64,000 bases of DNA from UBA9339 sp964535195 (lineage in GTDB: Bacteria; Pseudomonadota; Gammaproteobacteria; UBA9339), in the NCBI GenBank assembly GCA_964535195.1, contig CAZHSI010000006.1, positions 1-64,000 of the forward strand, in the 5' to 3' direction. Each line of letters opens with the position of its first letter. Position 1 is the first letter of the stretch. A program made the translations under genes and the position numbers. Positions 33,691 to 42,296 of the stretch are shown piece after piece. Below the pieces are notes generated by a model. It saw nothing but the letters and a program-made list of their open reading frames with translations. It was not told the origin of the DNA and did not search any database.

Positions 33691-35444
33691 CAAATAGGGG
33701 ATCGCAAGATGATGCCGTAATAGCCTCCTATAGGGATTTTGTAAAGACTGCTACAAAGGTGCTTAATGCTGGTGAACTTGAACAGCTTCCTATTATCTAT
33801 CTTGGGATGCGCTGGATTACTTCGCGCCTATTGTTGACAGCTGATGATTTTGAAAAATATCGTTCATTATTCGAGGCGCTAATGCAGTTAATGGGGGAAA
33901 CAGCAAATTTAGGTTTTGCTTTTGCTCCAATCGACCCATGGCTTGCCGAACATTTTAGTAAACAGGTAAGCGAGAAAGATGCTAGATTTTTTAATTTTGC
34001 AGTAAGTTTTCCCTCTATTGAGTTTGGCACTTTCAATCACACCATGGTGCAACCACAACTTATTTTTGATGAGTTCGGATTAAAGCTTGCTGCACCATCG
34101 TTTCAGGCCTTAGCTACCCAGCTTACTAAAGATACTTATAGCGTAATTTTGAGTCTGATCTCTTCTCGAGCGTTAAGTGAAACTAAATGGTGGGACGACT
34201 CTGAGGTGGTATTGCCTAATGATGAGGCAATGTTTTTATATTTACTCAATCATGGCTTAAAAAGCGGTGTAGCTAAGGGTGGAGTGGCACTTCCTAGCTA
34301 TTTGGCTGCAGCTCGATTGTTGGATTACTATCTTCAGCAATCACAACCACCTTATCTTGTTACTCAAAACATCTTGAGTTGGGGTGAATTCGTAGTTTCT
34401 ACTGTAGGATGGACCAACGATAGAGGTATACCAGCCCCACGGTTTTTAAATTCATATGTTCTTGATGGGCGATGGAAAAAGTTGCAGAGGCAGCTAGAGA
34501 AGCTCTGGAGTGCTCCAGGTGAGGAGACTCAGAAAAAGCTCTTATCGCCAAATCAACGCGCTTTTCAACAAGTGTTGGCGGCAGCTGAGAGGATAAAGCG
34601 AAGATCACCTGCGGCTATTAAGCAAATTACTATTCCAAATGATGACTCTAATCTTTATGAGATTTTTCAAGCTGCTCAGACTTTGTTTGGCTGGCGTGCT
34701 AATGAAACATTTGTTGCTTGGGGAGAGAGGCTGTTATCACATGAGTACGATTGGTTAGATACTGAGCCTAGATTTAGACCTAATATCTTTGGATCAAAAG
34801 GTCAACCTCAAGATACTATTGAGTTCCCAATGAAAAGCCGCAAAGCACGAGAAATATTAAAAGAGATATTGAGAATGTGGATTGAGTTTCACAAGGGTAT
34901 TACTGAGAAAAATAAGGATATTGCTAAAAATGGTGGCGAAGAGAATAGTGGAAGAAAATATGACCAGCAGACGATCGATACAGAAATAAAAAAACACAAC
35001 AATGAATTCAGCGAGTTGGTTGGATATTTCGGTGCAGCCAGACAAGTTGGCAAACTTGAGGATGAGGAATTGGTGGTGCTTGCTGTTGCTACCATGCTTA
35101 CTAATGTTTATGAAGGAGATAGAAGTAATTTTTATCATAATGTTTTGGTTGAGACTGAGAAATTAGCTGAGGATACCTATAGGTTAGCGCTTGAAGTGGC
35201 AATTGATCAATTGATACGCCAGTTTTTAGTAAACCAAGGCGCAGAAAATTTTATGCTTACTAATATTGCAATAGCCAAACAATTTTTCCAAAGAGTTTGG
35301 GCGGTTCTAAATGATACCGGTCATTTTCATGGTCCGGAGCTGCATACTACAGGTATTGCCCCGCGGCAGTGGCATTATAATGCTGGCATTCCTGGTGGAG
35401 ATAAGTTCAATTTGGCAAATTCTCATATATATTTTAAGCGGTAA
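33684..35444 (+). pseudogene. Probable 3' part of the OTU gene after a -1 frameshift
   Basis: This frame is open from 33684; its first start codon is a GTG at 33759, which has no good binding site. Read without the frame change the text flows on: NF from the upstream frame, then LTNRGSQDDAVIASYRDFVKT before the GTG. This suggests one gene of about 1,290 codons broken by loss of one T at 33684-33688. The 560-residue part is helical and soluble, with a C-terminal motif TGHFHGPELHTTG; I recognise no domain. It could also be translated as a separate protein. Confidence 0.55.
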
Positions 35445-35472
35445 AAACCAAAAGGTAATGTTTTGCCAAAAC

Positions 35473-35769
35473 TTAACCACTCTGGGTTGGAAACTCAGAG
35501 GATAAGGTTTTGCATAGATGCTTATTCAGCTTTAAAGTAGCCATACATTCTTCACATCTTTTGATTGCTGCGGTTGTAAAAAAACAAAAGGAAATATTCG
35601 GTTTTTCTAAAATTCTCGTTCCTAAAAAAACTGGGAATTTAAAGACACCTTCTAAGGCTAAGCCGTTATGATGGGCAACAAGATCTGCGGTAATAAGACC
35701 TTCGCTTTGCTCACAACTTGGTAGGTGTCTACTTACCAAGCCAAGATATGGTGGTGCTAGTTTGTTCAT
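35473..35769 (-). CDS. Hypothetical short protein or gene fragment
   Basis: 98 codons on the minus strand in the gap between the OTU locus and the WH2 gene. The peptide (ITADLVAHHNGLALEGVFKF, then CFFTTAAIKRCEECMATLKL) reads like protein rather than noise, but there is no strong binding site and no family is recognised. It may be a fragment of a lost gene. The gap 35770-35900 holds only the promoter region and a good binding site (GGGAGG) for the next gene. Confidence 0.25.
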   Translation of the reverse strand: MNKLAPPYLGLVSRHLPSCEQSEGLITADLVAHHNGLALEGVFKFPVFLGTRILEKPNISFCFFTTAAIKRCEECMATLKLNKHLCKTLSSEFPTQSG

Positions 35770-35900
35770 TGCCTACGTCATAATGACTCCTGCAGGAAAA
35801 GTTGCTATACATGGCAAAGACTCACACTTGCAATGTGAAGCTGTTTTATATATCCTATATACAAGGAAGAAGGAGTATAGGTAAAATATAGGGAGGTATT

Positions 35901-37589
35901 ATGTACAATCCAACAGCTCAAGATGTTAGCAGTGGTGTTGTAATTCGAGATGGTCATCCAATTAGTGCTCAACTTTCAACAAATCCGCAGGAATTTCTTC
36001 GTCACAATGGTATTAATCTACCTGAGGGTGCAGATAGAGAAAAAGTATTAGCGCTCGCGGAAGCTTTTAAAAATTGCCTTAATACCCAAGGGATTTTGCA
36101 ATTATTAAAGGAAATTAATATTGTTGATGTATCAGCAGAAACGATAAAGGCAATAAAGAATCAAATTTATTTTGATAGGTTAAATTCAGAGATTAGAGAA
36201 ATAGTACGACAAAGAGTGGCAACAATTCATGCTGAAAGTGCTTCGATATATGACAAGATTAAGGCATATGGATACAACAGCACCACTCTTTTTGTAATCG
36301 AGCAACTAAATCAAGCGTATGAACAAGCTGCTAATCTTAATGTTGCTATAAAAGATTACTTAATGAAATTAGGATTTCAGGAAGCGACAGCAGAAGCAAC
36401 AGCAAGTGAAATTATTAGTCAAAGATATTTCTCCGCATTACATGAAGATATAAGGGAAATAGTTAGGGGAATACGGCCAGAAATACATGCTGCTAGTGCA
36501 GGTCCAGTGAGAGGTTTTTTTGGTTGGTTAAATGCTGGAGGTGCAGCTGCTGCTAATAGCACTACTATTGGTATAATTGAGGCTCTTAATGGAGAGTACT
36601 TAAAAAGAAATTATGGGAATATGAAGGAGCATTTAAAGAGCTTAGGACTTACGGAAGACCAAGTCGTAGAAGTTGTAAATAAAATGCTGAGAATGAAAGG
36701 TGGGCCGTCAGGATCTTCTCCTGACGTAGCGCCGTCTGTACCTCTATCACCATTTTTTCCTGAATCAATACTGGATGGGGCTGTGGCAGTTTCCCCGCCA
36801 ACACCTCCGCCTCCACCTCCGCCACTACCTCCGCCTCCACCTCCACCCCCACGCTCCCTTCCATCACAGGGGGATAAAAGAGCAATGGCTCCTGGTAGTT
36901 TGCTAGGTGCAATAGAGAAGGGGGGTAAACTAAGAAAAGCAGAAGCTAGCCCTCATGGTGAACAAGCTTCAGGTGATGTCAGGACAGAAATTTTACAGGG
37001 TGTGGTATATGCTGCTGGAAAGATGAGCGAGAGAAGGGGTGGCGAAGATATAGATGCACGGCTAGCCACGCGAAAGAAGGAGCAAGAGAAAGCTTCTCGC
37101 GGTGGAACGGAACAACAAGTAGTTGCTCTAAAGAGGCTTCAGACAGGCACAGATAGTGCTTCTCGAACTAAAGAAGAAAGTATGTTAATTAATTTAAGAT
37201 ATAGGGTTAAACAAACAGAGTCCCGTATACTGTTACATGAGCAGCGAGTATCTGCAGCCGAGAATGAGTTAAAAAAAGCACAAGAAGCGATAGACCTGAT
37301 TCAAAAGGTAATTGCAGGGATGAAAGAGAATTTAGCAAAGCCAGGAGCACCTCTCGAGTCTCAGGTTATGAAACAACGGACAGACGACATAGATCGCAAA
37401 GCAGGTGAGCTAACTCGAGCTAAGCAAAGATTATTGGCTGCGCAAACCGCACAAGAGCAAGCTAAAAAAGAGCTAGCTAAGGCCATCGAAAGCTTAGCAA
37501 AAACGAAAGCAGAGCTAGAAAAAGCTCAAATAGTTCAAGCACAAGCTGATACTGATAGTGATGTTGTGCCCCTAGCTCCAACTTCTTAG
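35901..37589 (+). CDS. Polyproline and WH2-motif protein, candidate actin-nucleating effector
   Basis: 562 residues, no signal peptide. Order: two related helical units (about 80-170 and 172-262; shared REIVR, (T/E)IHA.SA, NSTT, I(E/I).LN, LK.LG), a proline tract at 299-317, and at about 328-347 the segment SLLGAIEKGGKLRKAE, which fits the WH2 actin-binding consensus LLxxIxxGxxLKK. A coiled coil rich in Ala, Lys and Glu (about 420-550) ends the protein. Polyproline (profilin/SH3 ligand) next to WH2 is the arrangement of RickA and WASP-type nucleators. The binding site GGGAGG is strong. An acidic Arp2/3-binding tail was not recognised; the coiled coil might oligomerise WH2 units instead. Confidence 0.7.
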   Translation: MYNPTAQDVSSGVVIRDGHPISAQLSTNPQEFLRHNGINLPEGADREKVLALAEAFKNCLNTQGILQLLKEINIVDVSAETIKAIKNQIYFDRLNSEIREIVRQRVATIHAESASIYDKIKAYGYNSTTLFVIEQLNQAYEQAANLNVAIKDYLMKLGFQEATAEATASEIISQRYFSALHEDIREIVRGIRPEIHAASAGPVRGFFGWLNAGGAAAANSTTIGIIEALNGEYLKRNYGNMKEHLKSLGLTEDQVVEVVNKMLRMKGGPSGSSPDVAPSVPLSPFFPESILDGAVAVSPPTPPPPPPPLPPPPPPPPRSLPSQGDKRAMAPGSLLGAIEKGGKLRKAEASPHGEQASGDVRTEILQGVVYAAGKMSERRGGEDIDARLATRKKEQEKASRGGTEQQVVALKRLQTGTDSASRTKEESMLINLRYRVKQTESRILLHEQRVSAAENELKKAQEAIDLIQKVIAGMKENLAKPGAPLESQVMKQRTDDIDRKAGELTRAKQRLLAAQTAQEQAKKELAKAIESLAKTKAELEKAQIVQAQADTDSDVVPLAPTS

Positions 37590-38012
37590 AGGTGGGTGAC
37601 CTAATTTTATAACGGCAGAGTGTGTTCTCGCGTGGGTGTATGACAGCGCGCAACTTCTTTCCAATTTTGCGGTTGCTGTACCGTTAAGTTTTGCGTTGAT
37701 CTTTAACTGCCTGATTGGGTATATGCTATATATGCCCAGATCGGTCTTGTGCTAAGCAAAAATCCAGTGCCCCCTCGCGCGCCTTGCTTATTATGGCAGC
37801 ATTATAGGCTAAATTGACGTAAGGAAGCCATGTTCGGGGTTAGGGTGCTAATTTATAGAGCTATAGTGCCCAGAGCTTTCTATTTGGGAGATAGCTGTTA
37901 CCGGTTAATTAGCTAATTTTAGTAGTATAGCAATCCACTTTTTTGATAGCTCTGGTAATTTTACGCTTGACTATCAGCGCGGCAATGAGTTAATATTTGC
38001 TCCTCTTTTTGC
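37590..38012. other. Intergenic stretch before lexA
   Basis: No gene is recognised. A hairpin-forming stretch TGGGTATAT/ATATGCCCA lies near 37717-37739. The reading frame of lexA is open upstream for about 55 codons but has no standard start codon there, so it is taken as chance. Confidence 0.4.
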
Positions 38013-38037
38013 TCCTATAGCAAAAACAGCTATAGGA
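38013..38037. promoter_or_regulatory. Perfect dyad upstream of lexA, candidate LexA operator
   Basis: TCCTATAGC-N7-GCTATAGGA, a perfect 9-bp inverted repeat, followed at 38043 by another ACTATAGGG half-like string. It lies 55-80 bases before the proposed start of the repressor gene. It does not match the E. coli SOS box (CTGT-N8-ACAG), so an operator role is inferred from position and symmetry only. Confidence 0.35.
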
Positions 38038-38091
38038 AAATTAACTATAGGGCAAACTACGATAGTAAAAATGGCGATGGAAAATAAGTTA

Positions 38092-38670
38092 ATGTCATTA
38101 ACAACTAAGCAGCAAGAACTATTAGAATTTATTAAGAGCTTTATTAAGAAACATTCTTTTTCTCCTACGCAGCGGGAGATCAAGGATGCTCTAAATATAT
38201 CCTCATTTTCTTATTTAAATAAAAGTCTCAGGAGATTAGAAGATCTAAAACTTATTAAACGTAACCAAACTAGAACCAAAAACAATATTTCGTTATTACA
38301 TCATCCGTATACTTTGCCGCTTTTAGGCAAAATTGCGGCAGGTTCGCCTATCGAGGTTATTCCTCAAGTAGAGGAGGTTAATATTTTGGGTGATAATCGT
38401 TATTTACTTAAGGTTAAAGGCGACTCAATGATTGAGGAAGATATTTATGATGGCGATTTAGTAATATGCGAAAAATGCCAAAACGTCCCTAATGGTACAA
38501 TTGTTGTAGCCCTAGTTAATCGCCATGAAGCAACATTAAAGAGATTTTTTTATGAGAAGGGAAAAGTTTATCTCAAACCGGCAAATAAATGTCATAAGGT
38601 ACAGATATATAGCCCAGAAGAAGTAGAAGTTCAGGGAAAATATATCGGGATAATAAGATTAAATAACTAA
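38092..38670 (+). CDS. lexA: LexA-type self-cleaving repressor
   Basis: 193 residues counted from MSLTTKQQELLEFI, which aligns with the E. coli LexA start; in-frame ATGs at 38071 and 38077 are alternatives. N-terminal winged helix (about 5-65), cleavage site Ala83-Gly84 in GKIAAGSPIE, catalytic Ser112 (KGDSMIEEDIYDGD) and Lys150 (HEATLKRFF) of the S24 domain. It could be the SOS repressor or a phage/island-type relative; its position inside an effector island, between the WH2 and phosphatase genes, is unusual for the housekeeping gene. Confidence 0.85.
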   Translation: MSLTTKQQELLEFIKSFIKKHSFSPTQREIKDALNISSFSYLNKSLRRLEDLKLIKRNQTRTKNNISLLHHPYTLPLLGKIAAGSPIEVIPQVEEVNILGDNRYLLKVKGDSMIEEDIYDGDLVICEKCQNVPNGTIVVALVNRHEATLKRFFYEKGKVYLKPANKCHKVQIYSPEEVEVQGKYIGIIRLNN

Positions 38671-38699
38671 TTTTTAAACCCATTATTGATGGGTATATT

Positions 38700-38722
38700 C
38701 AAGCCATGAGGGCTTGTTAATT
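38700..38722 (+). terminator. Candidate terminator after lexA
   Basis: Stem CAAGCC/GGCTTG with a 5-base loop (38700-38716) followed by TTAATT. A smaller stem ACCCAT/ATGGGT (38678-38694) precedes it. The T-run is poor. Confidence 0.4.
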
Positions 38723-38743
38723 GCTCAAGGATGAGCTCTGATT

Positions 38744-38800
38744 TCATGCGGTCTTTCGCGGTGACAAAGCAATGAGGAGCTATTAAGGGGGCAGAGGAGT
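38744..38800 (-). repeat. Composite hairpin repeat, partial copy R5
   Basis: CATGCGGTCTTTCGCGGTG followed by ACAAAGCAATGAGGAG and AAGGGGGCAGAGG, the same order as R4 at 43697-43750 with substitutions. The CACGTGG hairpin end is missing. Confidence 0.5.
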
Positions 38801-38891
38801 GTTTTTTTCTCTGACCTGGTGATGGGTTTCATAACCCATAGCGAGGCTAAATTTGATTGAACAAATTAACTTAAAAATGTGAGAATAAGCT

Positions 38892-40838
38892 ATGTTAACA
38901 TCAGCTGAACAAAGAGATGAAACAGTAGTAGATGAAGTACCAATTGACCAGAATCCTGGCAAAGCTCTTAGCGATAAGATTCCAGTTACGGTTAGAGTGC
39001 GATGGAAGTTACTTATTGGTGGTGACCACCATACCATTATCCCACCAACTTCTAACCATACGACCTGGATTTTAGGTGTGCAGCCGAACGAAACGGCATT
39101 AAGAAAAGTGCATGCCGAAGTAGGAAAAGCGTTAAAGATGAGAGTGCCTCTTCATGTGGTCAATATGCTTCATGACGATGAAAGGCTTATTCGAGATCAA
39201 GATAAAAAAAGATTACAGGATAGGGGGATACTGAGCGAAATATTTAGGCGCCCATTATTTGATCATGGAGTTGTGGATGTAACAACTGGTAAGAATCAAA
39301 CTATTAGGGGGATGAAAGCTTTTCAGGAAAACTTTTATCCTGCTTTTAATACTGTTCCATATACTACCGCATTTTACTGCCATTGTATGGCTGGTAAATC
39401 TCGTAGCTTTATTGAAACTATAACTTTTCTATCTTTTTATCCTGATAAAGACAAGAATAAACTATTTGATTTTTCCAATTGGCCAGAAGACATGGTGGCT
39501 AAAATTCCTCAAGATCTACAAGATCGCTTAAAAAATAACCCTGCTTTTAGCGATCTTGCTGAATTTGTAAAACTCCAGCGTCCGGATGTTAAGCCGATAT
39601 GGAAGATGGATGGTGATCAGGCTGGTTTTTTGGGATTAATGTCATTAGAAAAATGGGCAGGGCCAGATGCAGCAAATAGTATGGCAACTAGAGTAAAAGG
39701 TCGACTTTATAAAGATGCTCAGAATATTGGTTTGATGTTGAAGGCGCCGGTAGATCGCGGTTTTAGAGATGAACAAGATTTGGCAGAACAATATGAAAAA
39801 TTTATAATAGCTTACAAGACCTTTCAGGAGCGGCGAAGCGTTAATTTATTAATGGCGATGGTGGTTCCTATAGAAAATGAGGTGGTTGACGGTGTTTATA
39901 ACCAAATAGAAGTATTCGATGCTAATTTTGCAAAACTAAAACCTAGCGCACAAGCTCGGTGCGCAATTTTAATGCAAAAATTAGAGGATGCAGGGATTGC
40001 TTGGTGTCCAGCTAATAGCAGAGTGGCTAAGGACTACGCTCGTCAAGTTGTGCTTAATGGTGCAGGAAAACTTACTATTGGCGATCAAGTTGAGCTTTTG
40101 CGAACTTTCGGTGCTTTTCCCGGTGGAATTAGCTATGACAGTGTTGTAAATCAAGCTTTGGGATCAAGGCTTAATGTTATAGGAAGAATTAAACGAGCAC
40201 TAGTTGGTGGTGGGGTTAACCGCCATAATGTTGGTATTCAACTTGCAGAATTACAACATATTGCTGCTCAAAGAGGGATTAAAATTGCTGCTATCGAAAA
40301 TGCTTTATCAGGAAACAAACTAAGTAAAGCAGAAAAACAAGCATACCAGGTGCATTTAAGTAAGTTAACAACTAATCAAGGTACCATAGTTGATTCTATG
40401 GTGGTTTTAGAACATGAAGTAAAAAAAAAGGCAACCCTTGATGAAAAAGAGGCTCTACGGCAATTTAAAACTTGGTTTTATGCGGTGAAAAACCGTCTTT
40501 CACCAGAAGATAAACAGAGGCTAGTTCAGCAATTTATGTTTGACTCTAAAACCCATAATCCAGGGAATCCAGAGCGACTGGCTGTAGTGCTTGGTGCTTG
40601 TACACAAAACGATTTGGGGGGAGAAGCTAATCCTGAAAGTTTATATAATAAGCTATTAGTACAATACCCGAGAACCAGTAATACTCTTCTCGCTAATTTA
40701 ATCGCTTACTTGCCAGCAAAACATGGGCCGAGGTGGATTTACGCTAAACCTAATAAAGATAGGCAAAAGAGGGAAGGAGAACGGGGAATACAGCAGGAAA
40801 GGAAAGTAGATACAAGCCCAGGTGGACCCGAAATGTAG
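38892..40838 (+). CDS. CX5R phosphatase-like protein, candidate effector
   Basis: 648 residues without a signal peptide. FYCHCMAGKSRSFIETITFL contains HCMAGKSRS, i.e. the HCX5R(S/T) phosphate-binding loop of Cys-based protein tyrosine and dual-specificity phosphatases (candidate nucleophile Cys165, Arg171). The stretch before it (residues 60-160) would hold the rest of the domain; the general-acid loop is not obvious. The remaining 400 residues are helical and charged, with a Lys/Arg-rich end. Large soluble proteins with one such domain are known among type IV effectors of intracellular bacteria. Function and substrate are not predictable. Confidence 0.6.
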   Translation: MLTSAEQRDETVVDEVPIDQNPGKALSDKIPVTVRVRWKLLIGGDHHTIIPPTSNHTTWILGVQPNETALRKVHAEVGKALKMRVPLHVVNMLHDDERLIRDQDKKRLQDRGILSEIFRRPLFDHGVVDVTTGKNQTIRGMKAFQENFYPAFNTVPYTTAFYCHCMAGKSRSFIETITFLSFYPDKDKNKLFDFSNWPEDMVAKIPQDLQDRLKNNPAFSDLAEFVKLQRPDVKPIWKMDGDQAGFLGLMSLEKWAGPDAANSMATRVKGRLYKDAQNIGLMLKAPVDRGFRDEQDLAEQYEKFIIAYKTFQERRSVNLLMAMVVPIENEVVDGVYNQIEVFDANFAKLKPSAQARCAILMQKLEDAGIAWCPANSRVAKDYARQVVLNGAGKLTIGDQVELLRTFGAFPGGISYDSVVNQALGSRLNVIGRIKRALVGGGVNRHNVGIQLAELQHIAAQRGIKIAAIENALSGNKLSKAEKQAYQVHLSKLTTNQGTIVDSMVVLEHEVKKKATLDEKEALRQFKTWFYAVKNRLSPEDKQRLVQQFMFDSKTHNPGNPERLAVVLGACTQNDLGGEANPESLYNKLLVQYPRTSNTLLANLIAYLPAKHGPRWIYAKPNKDRQKREGERGIQQERKVDTSPGGPEM

Positions 40839-40854
40839 TTTTTTTATATTTACT

Positions 40855-41523
40855 TTAAATTATATCACTCAAAGAAGCATAGTTATTATTACCGATAATG
40901 ATGTGATCTAATACTTTTATATCTAGCGGTCGTAAAATTTTAGTAAGTGTAGTAGTGAGATGCTTATCTTGGGGACTAGGGGTTGGCATTCCGGCTGGAT
41001 GATTATGAGCAAAAATTACTCCGGCGGCATTATGTTGGAGAGCGATTTTAGCAATTTCCCGGGGATGGATGATGATATTATTAATGGTACCGTAAAATAA
41101 TTCTTCATAATGGATAACCTGATTCCTACTATTTAAAAATAGACAAGCAAAAACTTCTCTTTTATGGCTACGTAACTTTGCGGCTAAATAAGTGTGGGCA
41201 GTGTCGGCGTTAGATATAATGTTGGTATTGATCAGTTGCTCTTCTAGATGGCGGCGAGCAATCTCTAAAGATGCTTGTAACAAAGCATATTTTGCTTTTC
41301 CGATACCCGAGAAATGAAAGACCTCTTTTTTATCAGCGTCGAGTAAGTTTCGAATACCGCCAAAACCTTTGAGGAGGGTGTAGGCCAAGTCAACTGCACT
41401 TTTTCCTTTAAACCCGCGATGGATAAAGATAGCCAATAATTCAGCGTCGGATAAATTTTTAGCGCCATGATGCAACAGTTTTTCACGAGGGGATTTGGTG
41501 GTTGGCCAGCTATGAATGGGCAT
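40855..41523 (-). CDS. radC: RadC family JAB/MPN protein
   Basis: 222 residues with an N-terminal helix-hairpin-helix region (ELLAIFIHRGFKGKSAVDLAYTLL, HFSGIGKAKYALLQ) and the C-terminal JAB/MPN metalloprotease-like motif FAHNHPAGMPTPSPQD. Despite the name, a DNA repair role is not established. It is convergent with the phosphatase-like gene, with 17 bases between stops. Confidence 0.92.
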   Translation of the reverse strand: MPIHSWPTTKSPREKLLHHGAKNLSDAELLAIFIHRGFKGKSAVDLAYTLLKGFGGIRNLLDADKKEVFHFSGIGKAKYALLQASLEIARRHLEEQLINTNIISNADTAHTYLAAKLRSHKREVFACLFLNSRNQVIHYEELFYGTINNIIIHPREIAKIALQHNAAGVIFAHNHPAGMPTPSPQDKHLTTTLTKILRPLDIKVLDHIIIGNNNYASLSDII

Positions 41524-41838
41524 ATGTTCCTCATAATAAATATAAATTCCGCGTAAAAAATAAAGTCGCCTAGTCGTAACTCATGTTATGTAATAATCTA
41601 GCTTTACTAGATAGGTTATTTAGAGTTTGAGCAATATACTCTAGTTACTAGTATATCCTTCTCTCATAAGATGAGTTTGGATGCCTTGATCCTTATTATT
41701 TATGCGACAAGCCTTGATAGTTTATGGTACTGGTGGTTTGTGGCAATACCGTGATTTATCGCAAGTGCTTATTTTGTACTAGATTCCTGTTGTCAGTACA
41801 GGTAATATTGTTTACCTAAAATTAAAGTAAATATATTT
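41524..41838. other. Intergenic stretch between divergent radC and dut
   Basis: AT-rich, with no gene visible. A small dyad ATCTAG/CTAGAT lies at 41596-41612. Promoters for radC (leftward) and dut (rightward) must lie here, but no clear hexamer pair can be singled out. Confidence 0.4.
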
Positions 41839-42294
41839 ATGATAAATATTCAGTTGAAAATATTAGACCAACGGTTGGGAACTGTTTATCCATTACCACA
41901 GTATGCCACCCCTGGTTCTGCTGGTTTAGATTTGCGGGCTTGTATTGGTCAAGAATTAACCCTGTTACCTGGTATGGTAGAATTAATTCCTTCTGGAATT
42001 GCTATGCATATTGCAGATCCTGCATATGCCGCCATGGTTTTACCAAGATCTGGTATGGGACATAAGCATGGAATTGTCCTGGGAAACCTCGTGGGATTAA
42101 TTGACTCTGATTATCAAGGTGAGATCATGCTTTCTTGTTGGAACCGTGGTAGCGAGTCGTTTACTATCGTGCCAGGGGAGCGTATTGCACAACTAATTAT
42201 AGTGCCAGTATTACAAGCTAAGTTTGAAGTAGTTACAGATTTTGTAACATCAGATCGCGGAGATGGCGGTTTCGGACATACGGGGAGAAAATAA
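41839..42294 (+). CDS. dut: dUTP diphosphatase
   Basis: Trimeric enzyme that hydrolyses dUTP to dUMP, keeping uracil out of DNA and feeding dTMP synthesis. All five motifs are present in the 151-residue product: GSAGLDLRA, LPRSGMGHKHG, GNLVGLIDSDYQGEIM, GERIAQLI and the C-terminal RGDGGFGHTGRK. It is followed after two bases by algC, the usual gammaproteobacterial order (dut-algC), though dfp/coaBC is missing upstream. Confidence 0.96.
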   Translation: MINIQLKILDQRLGTVYPLPQYATPGSAGLDLRACIGQELTLLPGMVELIPSGIAMHIADPAYAAMVLPRSGMGHKHGIVLGNLVGLIDSDYQGEIMLSCWNRGSESFTIVPGERIAQLIIVPVLQAKFEVVTDFVTSDRGDGGFGHTGRK

Positions 42295-42296
42295 TT

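Noticed and set aside
37920..38091. In-frame upstream extension of lexA (about 55 open codons).
   Set aside because: No ATG, GTG or TTG start and no family similarity; LexA proteins start at the proposed site.
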